A DNA stretch of 64,000 nt, taken from DATKPC01 sp035524275 (GTDB lineage: Bacteria; Pseudomonadota; Gammaproteobacteria; Burkholderiales; Burkholderiaceae_F). Within the stretch, counting starts at the first letter, position 1. Each line of letters starts with the position of its first letter. Positions 8,809 to 17,177 of the stretch are shown one piece after another. Location: assembly GCA_035524275.1 (NCBI GenBank), contig DATKPC010000097.1:1-64000 (forward strand), read 5' to 3'. A program made the position numbers and the translations under genes. The notes under the pieces are model-generated. The model saw nothing but the letters and a program-made list of their open reading frames with translations, ran no database searches and was not told where the DNA came from.

Positions 8809-9306
8809 ATGAATCCGGCGGACGCCGCGATCCTCGTCGTGCTGCTGGCGTCCGTGGTATTCGGGCTGGTGCGCGGGTTCGTTCGCGAGGTCCTGTCGCT
8901 GGTCGGCTGGATCGCCGGCCTCGTGCTCGCGGCGATCTACGGCGCCGACGTCGGGGCGGTCGCCGCAGCGGCGGTCCCGTGGTCGCCTGTCCGTACGGCG
9001 CTCGGCGTCGTCGCGATCGTCGTCGGATGCGTGCTGTTGTTCTCGCTGGCCGGCGCGCTCGCGCGGCGCCTGATGCGGGCGGCGAGCCTGTCGGCGGCCG
9101 ATCGCGGGCTTGGCGCGGCCTTCGGCCTCACGCGCGGGATTCTCATCGTCGTGCTGGGCGTCGCGCTGGGGCGGACGCTCGGCCTGGCGCAGCACCCGGT
9201 GTGGCGCGGATCGGCGCTGTTGCCGTTCGCCGAAGCCGCGCTACGATGGGTCGATCCGCTGCTGCCGGCCATGCCGGCGCCGCGGCGCCCGCAGGAACGA
9301 ACTTGA
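8809..9306 (+). CDS. cvpA: CvpA family membrane protein
   Basis: 165-residue inner-membrane protein with four predicted hydrophobic segments and the family signature GLVRGFVREVLSLVGW near the N-terminus. CvpA homologues are linked to colicin V production, envelope stress tolerance and purF expression, but the molecular role is not settled. An in-frame ATG at 8800 would add three residues; 8809 matches the usual MN-start of the family. It lies 63 bp upstream of purF, the usual partner. Confidence 0.88.
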   Translation: MNPADAAILVVLLASVVFGLVRGFVREVLSLVGWIAGLVLAAIYGADVGAVAAAAVPWSPVRTALGVVAIVVGCVLLFSLAGALARRLMRAASLSAADRGLGAAFGLTRGILIVVLGVALGRTLGLAQHPVWRGSALLPFAEAALRWVDPLLPAMPAPRRPQERT

Positions 9307-9368
9307 ACTGCGCGAGCGTTGCACCCGGCCCCGGGGCCGGCGAGGCTCGCGCGCGGAGCAGCTGAAAC

Positions 9369-10889
9369 ATGTGCGGGATCGTCGGCGTCGTCGCCCATTT
9401 TCCGGTCAACCAGTCGCTGTACGACGCGCTGCTGCTGCTGCAGCATCGTGGCCAGGACGCCGCCGGCATCGCGACGGCTCACGGCAACACCTTCCACATG
9501 TTCAAGGGCAACGGGCTCGTGCGCGACGTCTTTCGCACGCGCAACATGCGCTCGCTGCCCGGCAACTGCGGCATTGCGCAGGTCCGCTATCCGACGCAGG
9601 GCTCGGCGACGAACTCGGAGGAGGCGCAGCCGTTCTACGTCAATGCGCCGTTCGGCATCACGCTCGCGCACAACGGCAACCTGACCAACTCGGCTGCGCT
9701 GAAGGAAGAGATGTTCCGCGTCGACCGGCGGCACATCAATACGAGTTCCGATACCGAGGTGCTGCTCAACGTGCTGGCGCACGAGCTGCAGCTCGCGAGC
9801 AACGGGCTGTCTCTCGACAGCGAGGCGATCTTCCGGGCGATCGCCTCGGTGCATCGCCGCGTCCGCGGCTCCTATGCCGTCGTGGCGCAGATCGCGGGCT
9901 ACGGCCTGCTCGCGTTTCGCGATCCGTTCGGCATCCGTCCGCTGTGCTACGGCGTGCAGGAGACCGACGGCGGCAACGTCTACGCGGTGGCGTCCGAATC
10001 GGTGGCGCTCGAGGGCCTCGGCTTCCGCCTCGAACGCGACGTCGAGCCGGGCGAGGCGATCTTCATCGACTTCGAGGGGCGCATCCATCGCCGGCAATGC
10101 GCGCGCGACCCGAGCCTCAATCCGTGCATCTTCGAGTTCGTCTACCTGGCGCGGCCGGACTCGGTGATCGACGGCGTATCCGTCTACGCGGCGCGGCTGC
10201 GCCTCGGCGAGTACCTCGCGGAGCAGGTCAGGGCGAAGATTCCGCGCGGCGACATCGATGTCGTGATGCCGATACCGGATTCGAGCCGGCCGGCCGCGCT
10301 GCAGCTCGCCAATCGCCTCGGCATCGACTACCGCGAGGGATTCATCAAGAACCGCTACATCGGCCGTACGTTCATCATGCCGGGACAGGCGGTGCGCAAG
10401 AAGTCGGTGCGCCAGAAGCTGAGCGCGATCGGCGTCGAATTCAAGGGCAAGAACGTGCTGCTCGTCGACGACTCGATCGTGCGCGGCACGACGAGCCAGG
10501 AGATCGTGCAGATGGCGCGTGATTCCGGCGCCGCGCGCGTCTACTTCGCGTCGACGGCGCCCCCGGTGCGATACCCGAACGTCTACGGCATCGACATGCC
10601 GACGCGCGTGGAGCTCATCGCGGCGTCGCGCAGCGATGACGAGATCCAGCGGGCGATCGGCGCCGACGCGCTGGTGTTCCAGCGGCTCGAGGACATGCTG
10701 CAGGCGGTGCGCGATTGCCGTCCCGGGCTGCGCAACTTCGACGCCTCGTGCTTCGACGGCGTCTACGTCACCGGGGACGTCACGCCGGCCTACCTCGACC
10801 GGATCGAGCGCGAGCGACTGGCGCCGCTCGTCGCCGGCGGGTCCGGGCTTTCGCAGCTGAGCCTCGCGATCGATTCGGGCGACGGCTAA
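9369..10889 (+). CDS. purF: Amidophosphoribosyltransferase
   Basis: First committed step of de novo purine synthesis: PRPP plus glutamine gives 5-phosphoribosylamine. The 506-residue protein starts MCGIVGVV, so Cys2 becomes the N-terminal nucleophile after Met removal and no propeptide is present. LQHRGQDAAGI, NGNLTN and SSDTEVLL mark the glutaminase half. The PRPP loop VLLVDDSIVRGTTS is around residues 363-376. Next to it lie the SAM-II riboswitch and metZ. Confidence 0.97.
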   Translation: MCGIVGVVAHFPVNQSLYDALLLLQHRGQDAAGIATAHGNTFHMFKGNGLVRDVFRTRNMRSLPGNCGIAQVRYPTQGSATNSEEAQPFYVNAPFGITLAHNGNLTNSAALKEEMFRVDRRHINTSSDTEVLLNVLAHELQLASNGLSLDSEAIFRAIASVHRRVRGSYAVVAQIAGYGLLAFRDPFGIRPLCYGVQETDGGNVYAVASESVALEGLGFRLERDVEPGEAIFIDFEGRIHRRQCARDPSLNPCIFEFVYLARPDSVIDGVSVYAARLRLGEYLAEQVRAKIPRGDIDVVMPIPDSSRPAALQLANRLGIDYREGFIKNRYIGRTFIMPGQAVRKKSVRQKLSAIGVEFKGKNVLLVDDSIVRGTTSQEIVQMARDSGAARVYFASTAPPVRYPNVYGIDMPTRVELIAASRSDDEIQRAIGADALVFQRLEDMLQAVRDCRPGLRNFDASCFDGVYVTGDVTPAYLDRIERERLAPLVAGGSGLSQLSLAIDSGDG

Positions 10890-10907
10890 GGCGCGGCCGC
10901 GCTGCGA

Positions 10908-10920
10908 TATGATGTGGCCG
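10908..10920 (+). promoter_or_regulatory. Probable -10 element of metZ and inferred transcription start
   Basis: TATGAT at 10908-10913 resembles a sigma-70 -10 box. Counting seven bases downstream puts the start at about 10920, which is exactly the first base of riboswitch stem P1. No good -35 hexamer is visible at the expected distance, so the site rests on the -10 and its agreement with the riboswitch boundary. Confidence 0.5.
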
Positions 10921-10975
10921 GCGCCGAGTTGAACTCAGCTTGCGGGCGCCTAATAAATCCGGCTAAAGCGAGCTC
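10920..10975 (+). ncRNA. SAM-II riboswitch upstream of metZ
   Basis: The sequence fits the SAM-II (metX/metA leader) pattern. Stem P1 is GGCGCC at 10920-10925 paired with GGCGCC at 10945-10950. The P1 loop holds the A/U-rich GAGTTGAACTC core followed by TTGC. Directly 3' of P1 come the hallmark TAATAAA (10951-10957) and GGCTAAAG (10961-10968), and then CGAGCTCGG, which can form the P2 pseudoknot with the loop. Its position before a homocysteine-forming gene matches the known role: binding S-adenosylmethionine shuts off methionine synthesis genes. SAM-II classically masks the ribosome site; here an intrinsic terminator follows, suggesting transcriptional control. Confidence 0.88.
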
Positions 10976-10985
10976 GGTTCCGCGG

Positions 10986-11026
10986 GACCCGCTGCGCGCT
11001 GTCGCCGGCGGGTCTTTTGTTTTCTT
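10986..11026 (+). terminator. Intrinsic terminator in the metZ leader
   Basis: GACCCGC at 10986-10992 pairs with GCGGGTC at 11008-11014 around a 15-base loop, followed immediately by the U-rich run TTTTGTTTTCTT (11015-11026). Placed between the SAM-II aptamer and the metZ ATG (11059), it is the likely expression platform, or else the purF terminator read through by the riboswitch off-state. Confidence 0.75.
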
Positions 11027-11058
11027 GGCGCCGTGAAGGCGTGCGGAAGGAACCGGGC

Positions 11059-12261
11059 ATGGACCATGACGACTTCGCGGGCTACGGCGTCGAGACCCAG
11101 GCGATCCGCGCCGGCACCGAGCGCAGCCAGTTCCTGGAGCACAGCGAGGCGCTGTTCCTGACGTCGAGCTTCGTCTTCCGCAGCGCGGCCGAGGCCGCCG
11201 CGCGCTTCAGCGGCGCCGACGAAGGCTACGTCTACTCGCGCTTCTCGAATCCGACCGTGCGGATGTTCGAGCGACGGCTCGCGGTCCTGGAACGCGCCGA
11301 GGACTGCGTTGCCACGTCGTCCGGCATGGCCGCGATTCTCGCGACGTGCCTGGCGCACCTGAAGGCGGGCGACCACGTCCTGTGCGCCGCAAACGTCTTC
11401 GGCGCATCGATCCAGCTTTTCGGCACGCTGCTGCCGCGCTTCGGCATCGAGTCGACCTTCGTGGCGGCGACCGATCCCGATGCCTGGCGCGGCGCCATGC
11501 GCCCGACGACGCGGCTGATGTTCTGCGAAACCCCGTCCAACCCGCTGATGGAACTCGTCGATCTCGACCTGTTCGCGGCGCTCGGGCGCGAGCGCGGCGT
11601 GCTGACCGTGGTCGACAACTGCTTCTGCACGCCGGCGCTGCAGCGCCCGCTGGATCACGGCGTCGACGTCGTCGTGCACTCGGCGACGAAGTACATCGAT
11701 GGACAGGGTCGCGTGCTCGGGGGCGCGATCGCCGGACGCAAGGCGTTCGTCCGCGATGGCGTCGTCCCGGTGCTGCGCACGGCAGGGCCCGGCCTTTCGC
11801 CGTTCAACGCATGGGTCCTCCTCAAGGGCCTGGAGACGCTCGCCGTCCGGATGCGGGCCCAGGGCGAATCGGCTCAGCGCCTCGCGGCCTGGCTGCAGGC
11901 GCATCCCGCGGTCGAGCGTGTGCACTACGCGGGCCTGCCGTCGCATCCGCAATACGAGCTCGCCCGTCGGCAGCAGCGCCTGCCGGGCGCGCTCGTCGCC
12001 TTCGAGGTCCGCGGAGGCTCGGCCGAGGAGCAGCGCGAGCGCGCCTGGCGAGTGATCGATGGCGTCTCGTTGATGTCGATCACCGGCAATCTCGGCGACA
12101 CACGCACGACGATCACGCATCCGGCGACGACGACGCATGGGCGGCTGACGCCGGAGGCGCGCGCCCGCGCCGGCATTCGCGAGTCGCTGATCCGCGTGGC
12201 CGTTGGCCTGGAGTCGTTCGACGACCTGCAGGGCGATCTGGCCCGCGCGCTGGCGAGCTGA
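11059..12261 (+). CDS. metZ: O-succinylhomoserine sulfhydrylase
   Basis: PLP enzyme of the Cys/Met metabolism family that makes homocysteine directly from O-succinylhomoserine and sulfide. The 400-residue protein carries YSRFSNPTVRMFERRLA, SSGMAAI and the PLP lysine Lys211 in HSATKYIDGQGR, with SITGNLGDTRTTITHPATTTHGRL near the end. The ATG at 11059 gives the canonical GYGVETQAIRAG start; an in-frame ATG at 11017 overlaps the leader terminator and is rejected. Synteny with purF and the SAM-II leader support metZ over a gamma-synthase. Expression is predicted to drop when SAM is abundant. Confidence 0.92.
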   Translation: MDHDDFAGYGVETQAIRAGTERSQFLEHSEALFLTSSFVFRSAAEAAARFSGADEGYVYSRFSNPTVRMFERRLAVLERAEDCVATSSGMAAILATCLAHLKAGDHVLCAANVFGASIQLFGTLLPRFGIESTFVAATDPDAWRGAMRPTTRLMFCETPSNPLMELVDLDLFAALGRERGVLTVVDNCFCTPALQRPLDHGVDVVVHSATKYIDGQGRVLGGAIAGRKAFVRDGVVPVLRTAGPGLSPFNAWVLLKGLETLAVRMRAQGESAQRLAAWLQAHPAVERVHYAGLPSHPQYELARRQQRLPGALVAFEVRGGSAEEQRERAWRVIDGVSLMSITGNLGDTRTTITHPATTTHGRLTPEARARAGIRESLIRVAVGLESFDDLQGDLARALAS

Positions 12262-12311
12262 CGCGGCGAAAAGCCGATAGGCCGAAAGCCGATGCGCTGA
12301 CAAGCCGCCGC

Positions 12312-12346
12312 CCGGGCCTCGATCGCGTCCGCCGGTCGAGGCCCGG
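12312..12346. terminator. Stem-loop downstream of metZ
   Basis: CCGGGCCTCGA at 12312-12322 is perfectly complementary to TCGAGGCCCGG at 12336-12346, giving an 11-bp stem and a 13-base loop 50 bp past the metZ stop. No T-run follows. It is probably a transcript 3' end. The rest of 12262-12579 shows no gene that I can support. Confidence 0.45.
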
Positions 12347-12479
12347 CCGCCCGTACCCTGGGGGTTCGATGCGCGGTCTAGCCGATCTGAGGTAGTCGCG
12401 GTGGATATCGAGCGTGGACCCCGCGGCGTACGCTGCTAGGGGTAGCGTCATCAAGGGTCATTTCGAGGGATCGACGCGC

Positions 12480-12489
12480 GGGGGGGGGG
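12480..12489. repeat. Homopolymeric G10 tract
   Basis: Ten consecutive G residues sit in the non-coding stretch between metZ and the small gene at 12580. Tracts of this length are prone to slipped-strand length change. Here the tract lies 90 bp upstream of the gene, so any effect would be on transcription. Confidence 0.7.
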
Positions 12490-12579
12490 CACGTCCGAAT
12501 GGCGGTTTGCGTACACCGTCAGTCGGGCTGGTGCAACCGCAGAAAAACGGTTTCCACGCGGTCGATGGAGTCGCATACA

Positions 12580-12981
12580 ATGATTGAGCATGCCGTGAAA
12601 ACCCATGCCGTGAAAGCCGATTGGGGCCAGCGTCTCATTGCCCTGGCAGATCCCGTCGAGGCGGGTCGGATGACCAAGATTCATGACGACATCACGCTGG
12701 AGGAACTCGTGCGCCGCGCGGCGCACGCGTTGACGCGTGCTGGCATGCAACATCGGATCGACATCTATCGCGATGTCGAGGTCGACGATCCGGCGGTCCG
12801 GATGATGCTGGGGCGTTCGCACCGCGTCCGCGTCCGCGTCAAGATCACGGCGGCCAGCCTGCTGTTCGAAGCCAGCGGCAACGGCACCGTCGAACCGGTC
12901 AATGGCGCGTCGCACGGCGACGAGCGCCTCGTCGCGGCGGATTCGGACCTCGGCATTCGCGCCTCGGCCCACGTCGGCTGA
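12580..12981 (+). CDS. Hypothetical protein, 133 residues
   Basis: No family recognised. The product is soluble-looking and has no signal peptide or membrane segment. The central part (DDITLEELVRRAAHALTRAG, then VRMMLGRSHRVRVRVKITAASLLFEASG) has alternating hydrophobic positions suggesting a small alpha/beta domain. ATG 12580 has GGAG nine bases upstream. ATG 12670 (MTKIHDD), preceded by GAGG, is an alternative giving 104 residues. A TACAAT at 12576 overlaps the first ATG, which would favour the downstream start if it is a -10. An open frame on the opposite strand is treated as a shadow. Confidence 0.55.
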   Translation: MIEHAVKTHAVKADWGQRLIALADPVEAGRMTKIHDDITLEELVRRAAHALTRAGMQHRIDIYRDVEVDDPAVRMMLGRSHRVRVRVKITAASLLFEASGNGTVEPVNGASHGDERLVAADSDLGIRASAHVG

Positions 12982-13014
12982 TCGGCCGCGTCGCGCCGCC
13001 CGCGGCGGCGCGCA

Positions 13015-14379
13015 TCAATCCAGCGGAACCCCTCGCGCCCGGGCGACGTCGATCGCGCGCGTCATCCCCCCGCGGTTTCCCCAGGATCGCCGGACGTAGC
13101 TCACGACCGCGGCGACGTCGTCGTCGGCCAGCACCTGTGCAAACGGCGGCATCCCGTACGGGCGAGGGTCGCTTCCGGTACTGGGCGGGAACCCGCCGTT
13201 GAGCGTGACGCGTATCAAGTTGACCGGATTGCGCATCGCGATCGCGGCGTTGCCGGCCAGTCGCGGGTAGACGCGCGGCACGCCTTCGCCGTGCTCCTGA
13301 TGGCAGCCGGAGCACGCGTCGTGGTAGATCCGCGCGCCGCGCCGCATGATCGCGTCGAGCGCGGCCGGGTCGGCGTCGGCGTCGGCTTCGACGGGCCCGT
13401 CAGGGTCGCTGGCGCCCTGCGACTTCAGGTATTCGGCGATGCCCTGCAGGTCCACGACGGAAAGATACTGCAGCCCGTCGCGCACGACGACCGACATCGG
13501 CCCGAAGACGGCGCTGTGTTCGCTGACGCCGCTGCGCAGCAGGTCGACGATCTCGCCGGTGTCCCAGTCGCCCAGGCCGGATTCGCGACTCGCCGTCAGG
13601 GCCGGCGCATACCAGTTCTGGACCGGGATCAGCCCGCCGTTCACGCCGTCGGAGCGGCTCACGGCGCCGAACGCATTGCGCGCGGCGTGGCAAGCGTCGC
13701 AGTGCCCGAGGCCACCGACCAGGTAGGCGCCGCGATTCCATGCCGCGGATCGCGCCGGATCCGGCACGTACTCTCCCGCGGAAAAGTACAGGGCCCGCCA
13801 CGCGAGCAGCAGTTCGCGACGGTCGTACGGAAACCGGAGCCGGTGCGGCGCGCTGCGCATCCGGACGGGGGCCTGGGCCATGAGGTAGGCATAGATCGCA
13901 TCGCAATCGGCGCGCGTCACCTTCGTGTAGTTCGTGTACGGGAACGCCGGATAGAGCAGCGCGCCGTCGCGCGAGCGGCCCTCGTGCATCGCGCGCCAGA
14001 AATCCTCGGCGCTCCAGCGTCCGATTCCGGTCTCGACGTCCGGCGTGATGTTGGGCGTCGTGAAGATGCCGAACGCGGTGGCGATCTCCAGGCCACCGGC
14101 GTAAGCACCGCCACCGCGCGCGGTGTGGCATCCGGCGCAACCGCCCGCTGCCGCGAGGTAGGCGCCGCGCGCGATGAGCGCCGCGTTCGCGGCGCGCAGC
14201 GGCTGCGGTTCGGAGACGCGTAGCGACGCGGATTCGTCGCCGCGGTCGCTCGGGGAGCATCCGGCCAGCGACCCCGCGACCGCCGCGGCGAAGGCGAGCC
14301 TGACGAGGACGCCGCGCGAGGTCCGGGCGCGCGCCCGTGGCGGTGGCCTCAAGGCGCCGCCGGATCGAGGCCGCCGCAT
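13015..14379 (-). CDS. Triheme cytochrome c lipoprotein (dehydrogenase cytochrome subunit type)
   Basis: 454 residues with three CXXCH haem sites: Cys81-His85 (CAGCH), Cys227-His231 (CDACH) and Cys356-His360 (CSGCH). This layout is typical of the cytochrome subunit that passes electrons from membrane alcohol, aldehyde or gluconate dehydrogenases to the respiratory chain. The N-terminus has a basic region, a hydrophobic stretch and a lipobox ending at Cys41 (GSLAGC), so the protein should be a periplasmic lipoprotein. The start ATG overlaps the upstream diheme gene by 31 bases, pointing to one operon. No dehydrogenase catalytic subunit lies next to it in the window. Confidence 0.85.
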   Translation of the reverse strand: MRRPRSGGALRPPPRARARTSRGVLVRLAFAAAVAGSLAGCSPSDRGDESASLRVSEPQPLRAANAALIARGAYLAAAGGCAGCHTARGGGAYAGGLEIATAFGIFTTPNITPDVETGIGRWSAEDFWRAMHEGRSRDGALLYPAFPYTNYTKVTRADCDAIYAYLMAQAPVRMRSAPHRLRFPYDRRELLLAWRALYFSAGEYVPDPARSAAWNRGAYLVGGLGHCDACHAARNAFGAVSRSDGVNGGLIPVQNWYAPALTASRESGLGDWDTGEIVDLLRSGVSEHSAVFGPMSVVVRDGLQYLSVVDLQGIAEYLKSQGASDPDGPVEADADADPAALDAIMRRGARIYHDACSGCHQEHGEGVPRVYPRLAGNAAIAMRNPVNLIRVTLNGGFPPSTGSDPRPYGMPPFAQVLADDDVAAVVSYVRRSWGNRGGMTRAIDVARARGVPLD

Positions 14380-15116
14380 TCGAGCGGAAGGCGTTGCGAG
14401 GTCGCCGGTGCGGGGCGCGGATCCGACGGTGCGGCGACGGCAGCGAGCCAGGTGCCGATCGCGGCGACGTCGTCGGGTACCAGGCGCTTGGCGATCGTCC
14501 GCATGCAGTCGGGCTCCATCGCATGGCGCTGGTCGCTTTTCCAGGCGCCGATCTGCGCCGCGACGTAGTCCGGAAACAGACCGACGAGGCCGGGTATCGC
14601 CGGCTGCCTTCCGGTGAGCGTCTTGCCGTGGCAGGCGCTGCATGGCGGCAGGCCGCGCGCTTCGTCGCCGTCAACGACCAGTATCTCCCCACGCCGCCGC
14701 ATCGCGGGCGTCCCGCGCGACGCCGGCGGCGCGAACGGCGCCTCCTGCGCGGCGAAGTAGCCGGCGATCTCGCGCAGGTAGTCGTCCGACAGCGGAGCGA
14801 TCAGGTAGTTCATGACCGGGAAGCGTCGCCGGCCGTCGCGGAAGTTCCGCAGCTGGTTGTCGAGGTAACGCGCAGGCTTGCCCGCAAGCCGCGGGTAATA
14901 CTGGTCCTTGCCGCCGCCTTCGCCGCGCTCGCCATGACACGCCGTGCAGGCGCGCAGCCGCTGCGCCATCGTGTCGGGGACGTCCGCGGCGCGCGCGGCG
15001 CCGAGGAGCGCGAGGGCCGCCGCGGCGGCGAGCGGCCGCAAGGCGGTCCGCGCGGCGTATCGCGCGGCGTCGCGGAGCGTCGCCGCGGTCTTGCCGGCGA
15101 CGAGCGGATCAATCAA
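14349..15116 (-). CDS. Diheme cytochrome c (c4/c553-like)
   Basis: About 255 residues with a signal peptide (ALRPLAAAAALALLGAARA) and two haem sites, Cys57-His61 (CTACH) and Cys159-His163 (CSACH). YYPRLAGKPARYLDNQL is the segment typical of c4-type cytochromes. It should be a periplasmic electron carrier. No ATG or GTG gives a signal peptide; TTG at 15116, 14 bp after the preceding stop, is the best start but is unproven. It forms an apparent three-gene operon with the 95-residue protein upstream and the triheme cytochrome downstream. Confidence 0.8.
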   Translation of the reverse strand: MIDPLVAGKTAATLRDAARYAARTALRPLAAAAALALLGAARAADVPDTMAQRLRACTACHGERGEGGGKDQYYPRLAGKPARYLDNQLRNFRDGRRRFPVMNYLIAPLSDDYLREIAGYFAAQEAPFAPPASRGTPAMRRRGEILVVDGDEARGLPPCSACHGKTLTGRQPAIPGLVGLFPDYVAAQIGAWKSDQRHAMEPDCMRTIAKRLVPDDVAAIGTWLAAVAAPSDPRPAPATSQRLPLECGGLDPAAP

Positions 15117-15130
15117 GCGGATCGCGGTGG

Positions 15131-15418
15131 CTAACCCCCGGGGCCCGCCGCGCCCGCGTCGCGCTGCGGCGCGGGCGCCGGCTGCTGGTCGAGGACGGTA
15201 TCGAGCAGCCTCAGCTTCGACACGTTGTACCGATCGAGCCGCCACTCCTTGAGCAGGTCGAGCACATAGCCGAAGGTCTCGTAGTTCAGCGCATACAGGT
15301 CCTGCAGCCCGATCGCGCCCTCCTCGCCGATCGCCACGACGATCCGCGACAGCAGGTCGGACGACGGATCCTTCGGATTCTGCTCCAGGAACTTGCGGAT
15401 GCGCTTGGCGGCATTCAT
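15131..15418 (-). CDS. Small conserved-looking hypothetical protein, 95 residues
   Basis: I cannot name the family. The ATG at 15418 has a clear ribosome site (GGGAG, six bases upstream of the start). The product is a cytoplasmic, helix-rich protein (AAKRIRKFLEQNPKDPSSDL, then IVVAIGEEGAIGLQDLYALN) with a Pro/Ala/Gly-rich tail. It is the first gene of the run leading to two cytochromes c, with only 14 bp to the next start, so a supporting role in that electron-transfer module is possible but unproven. Confidence 0.7.
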   Translation of the reverse strand: MNAAKRIRKFLEQNPKDPSSDLLSRIVVAIGEEGAIGLQDLYALNYETFGYVLDLLKEWRLDRYNVSKLRLLDTVLDQQPAPAPQRDAGAAGPGG

Positions 15419-15658
15419 CTGGGTTCTCCCTCGTGCCGAACGGTCGAACCGGGCCGCCCGGATGCACCGGCCGCGCCCCGCGTCCCGTTCGTTGCCTGAT
15501 CGTTGCCGAATGATTGACGGCTGATGAGGGAAAATAGCATGCAATCCGGCACGGGTACGACGAGGGCCCCGGCGACCTCATCGGCGGGCATTGCGCACCA
15601 CCGCGATCGGGGTATCGTGGTGCGCATGCCGCTTGCCGGAGTCCGCAGGAAACCCACG

Positions 15659-16336
15659 ATGCATGAGGCAAGCGGCGGTCGCCGCCGGGGGGCGTGGCGT
15701 CTCGTTTCGGCGGCCGCGGCGGGCGCGCTGGCTGCGAGCGGTGCGGCCGCCCAGGTCGTTGCGCTGTCCGGCATGATGGGCGAACGGGCCCTCATCGTCG
15801 TCGACGGCGGCGCGCCGCAGGTGATGGCGGCCGGCGACGTGCGTGATGGCGTGAAGCTGGTGTCGGTCGGCGCCGACTCGGTCGTCGTCGAAGTCGGCGG
15901 CCGGCGCCAGCACCTTCGCGTCGGCGACGTGCCCGTCAGCGTCGGCCACGCGTCGAGCGCGAGCAACGGCACGAGAATCGTGCTCAGCGCAGGCAGCGGC
16001 GGTCATTACACGACGACCGGCCAGATCAACGGAAAATCGGTCCAGTTCCTCGTCGATACCGGCGCCTCGGCGGTCATCCTGGGCGCGACCGATGCGCAGC
16101 GGATCGGCCTGGATTACGGCTCCGGCAAGCGGGCGCTCGTCGGCACCGCCAACGGCGTCGTACCGAGCTTTCAGGTGAAACTGGACTCGATACGCATCGG
16201 CGACGTCGAGGTCTACGGCGTCGACGCGACGGTCGTCCCGTCGGCGATGCCCTTCGTCCTGCTCGGCAACACGTTCCTCTCGCGCTTCCAGATGAAGCAG
16301 GAGAACGCGCTGCTCACGCTCGAGAAGCGGTACTGA
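15659..16336 (+). CDS. Retropepsin-like aspartic protease, exported (clan AA, TIGR02281 type)
   Basis: 225 residues: a signal peptide (LVSAAAAGALAASGAAA), an N-terminal beta domain with QVMAAGDVRDG, and a single-domain aspartyl protease with catalytic FLVDTGASAVIL at about residues 130-141 and FVLLGNTFLSRF near the end. Single-copy retropepsin folds act as dimers. AGGAAA nine bases before ATG 15659 supports the start. It is divergent from the cytochrome operon. The natural substrate of this family is not known. Confidence 0.85.
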   Translation: MHEASGGRRRGAWRLVSAAAAGALAASGAAAQVVALSGMMGERALIVVDGGAPQVMAAGDVRDGVKLVSVGADSVVVEVGGRRQHLRVGDVPVSVGHASSASNGTRIVLSAGSGGHYTTTGQINGKSVQFLVDTGASAVILGATDAQRIGLDYGSGKRALVGTANGVVPSFQVKLDSIRIGDVEVYGVDATVVPSAMPFVLLGNTFLSRFQMKQENALLTLEKRY

Positions 16337-16380
16337 GGGTCCACGGTCGGTCGCGCCGCGGTGCCCTGCGCCAGGTCGCG

Positions 16381-16821
16381 CTACGGCTCGCCGTCGTCGG
16401 AGCCGTCCGGCTCGATGTTCTTCGGCAACTCGCCGTACCAGACCGGGTTGTCGTTGAGCACGTGGATCGGCGCGAAAAGCTCGACGCCGCGCTCGCCGAA
16501 GGTCACCGCGAGACGCATCACGCCCTCGTCGAGGTCGATGCCGGTGATGCCCACCGTGCGGACTTCGCCAGCCTCGATCTTGTTGCAGTGTTCGGCCCGC
16601 GCGCGCCCGATCAGCCGGCTCTGCGCGCCGACGTCGCCCAGCCCGTAGGCTTCCTTTGCCTGCGCGACGAGGTGCGCCCCTTCGATCGTCGGACACGCGA
16701 TCATGCCGTTCGCGTTGATCAGGACCGTGCCCGTCGCGTGGGCCCACGACGGTGCAAGGCAAGCCGCCCCGGCGATGCATGCCGTCGCGACCCAAGGGCG
16801 ACCGATGAAATGGATGCGCAT
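16381..16821 (-). CDS. Exported hypothetical protein, 146 residues
   Basis: Strong ribosome site (GGAGGTGAC directly before ATG 16821) and a clear signal peptide with predicted cleavage after SWAHA near residue 28. The mature ~118 residues hold two cysteines (MIACPTIEGA and EHCNKIEAG) that could form a disulfide, and an acidic tail. I do not recognise a family. It is convergent with the aspartic protease and separated from it by 44 bp. Confidence 0.75.
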   Translation of the reverse strand: MRIHFIGRPWVATACIAGAACLAPSWAHATGTVLINANGMIACPTIEGAHLVAQAKEAYGLGDVGAQSRLIGRARAEHCNKIEAGEVRTVGITGIDLDEGVMRLAVTFGERGVELFAPIHVLNDNPVWYGELPKNIEPDGSDDGEP

Positions 16822-17177
16822 GTCACCTCCTGCAGCAGCGCGCGGCTGGCGTGGCGATCCGTGCCCGCCCGTTGCGCAGGCGCAAGCATCGTGCCACCAC
16901 CGGAAGGATCAGCCCGACCGCCCGAGTCTGCGCTCTTCGATCGCGCCGCGGCGCAAGCGTTTCATCTGGTAACCGGCTGTCATTCTTTCGACCACGAGAC
17001 CTGATGGAGTTCCCCCCGGGGGCCGTCCGGGAACGCGGGTCGGTTGCGCCCTGCATCTCCCCGACGCGGGATAGGCACGATGCGCGCGCGGGCGCGTGCT
17101 TGACCCCGGGCGTCATCTCGTGGAAGCATTCCCGAAGCAGCGGGTTCCGTGCACAGGCCTTCGGAAAGGATGTCGCA
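16822..17177. other. Gene-free stretch, 356 bp
   Basis: It lies between the divergent genes at 16821 (minus) and 17178 (plus), so it must hold both promoters. I see no convincing paired -35/-10 hexamers, RNA gene or repeat. The ribosome site of the plus gene (GGAAAGGA) is at 17163-17170. Confidence 0.4.

Noticed and set aside
12451..12972. A 173-residue minus-strand frame opposite the 133-residue hypothetical
   Set aside because: The plus frame has a plausible ribosome site and a more protein-like composition. The call is not secure, but both frames cannot easily be real.
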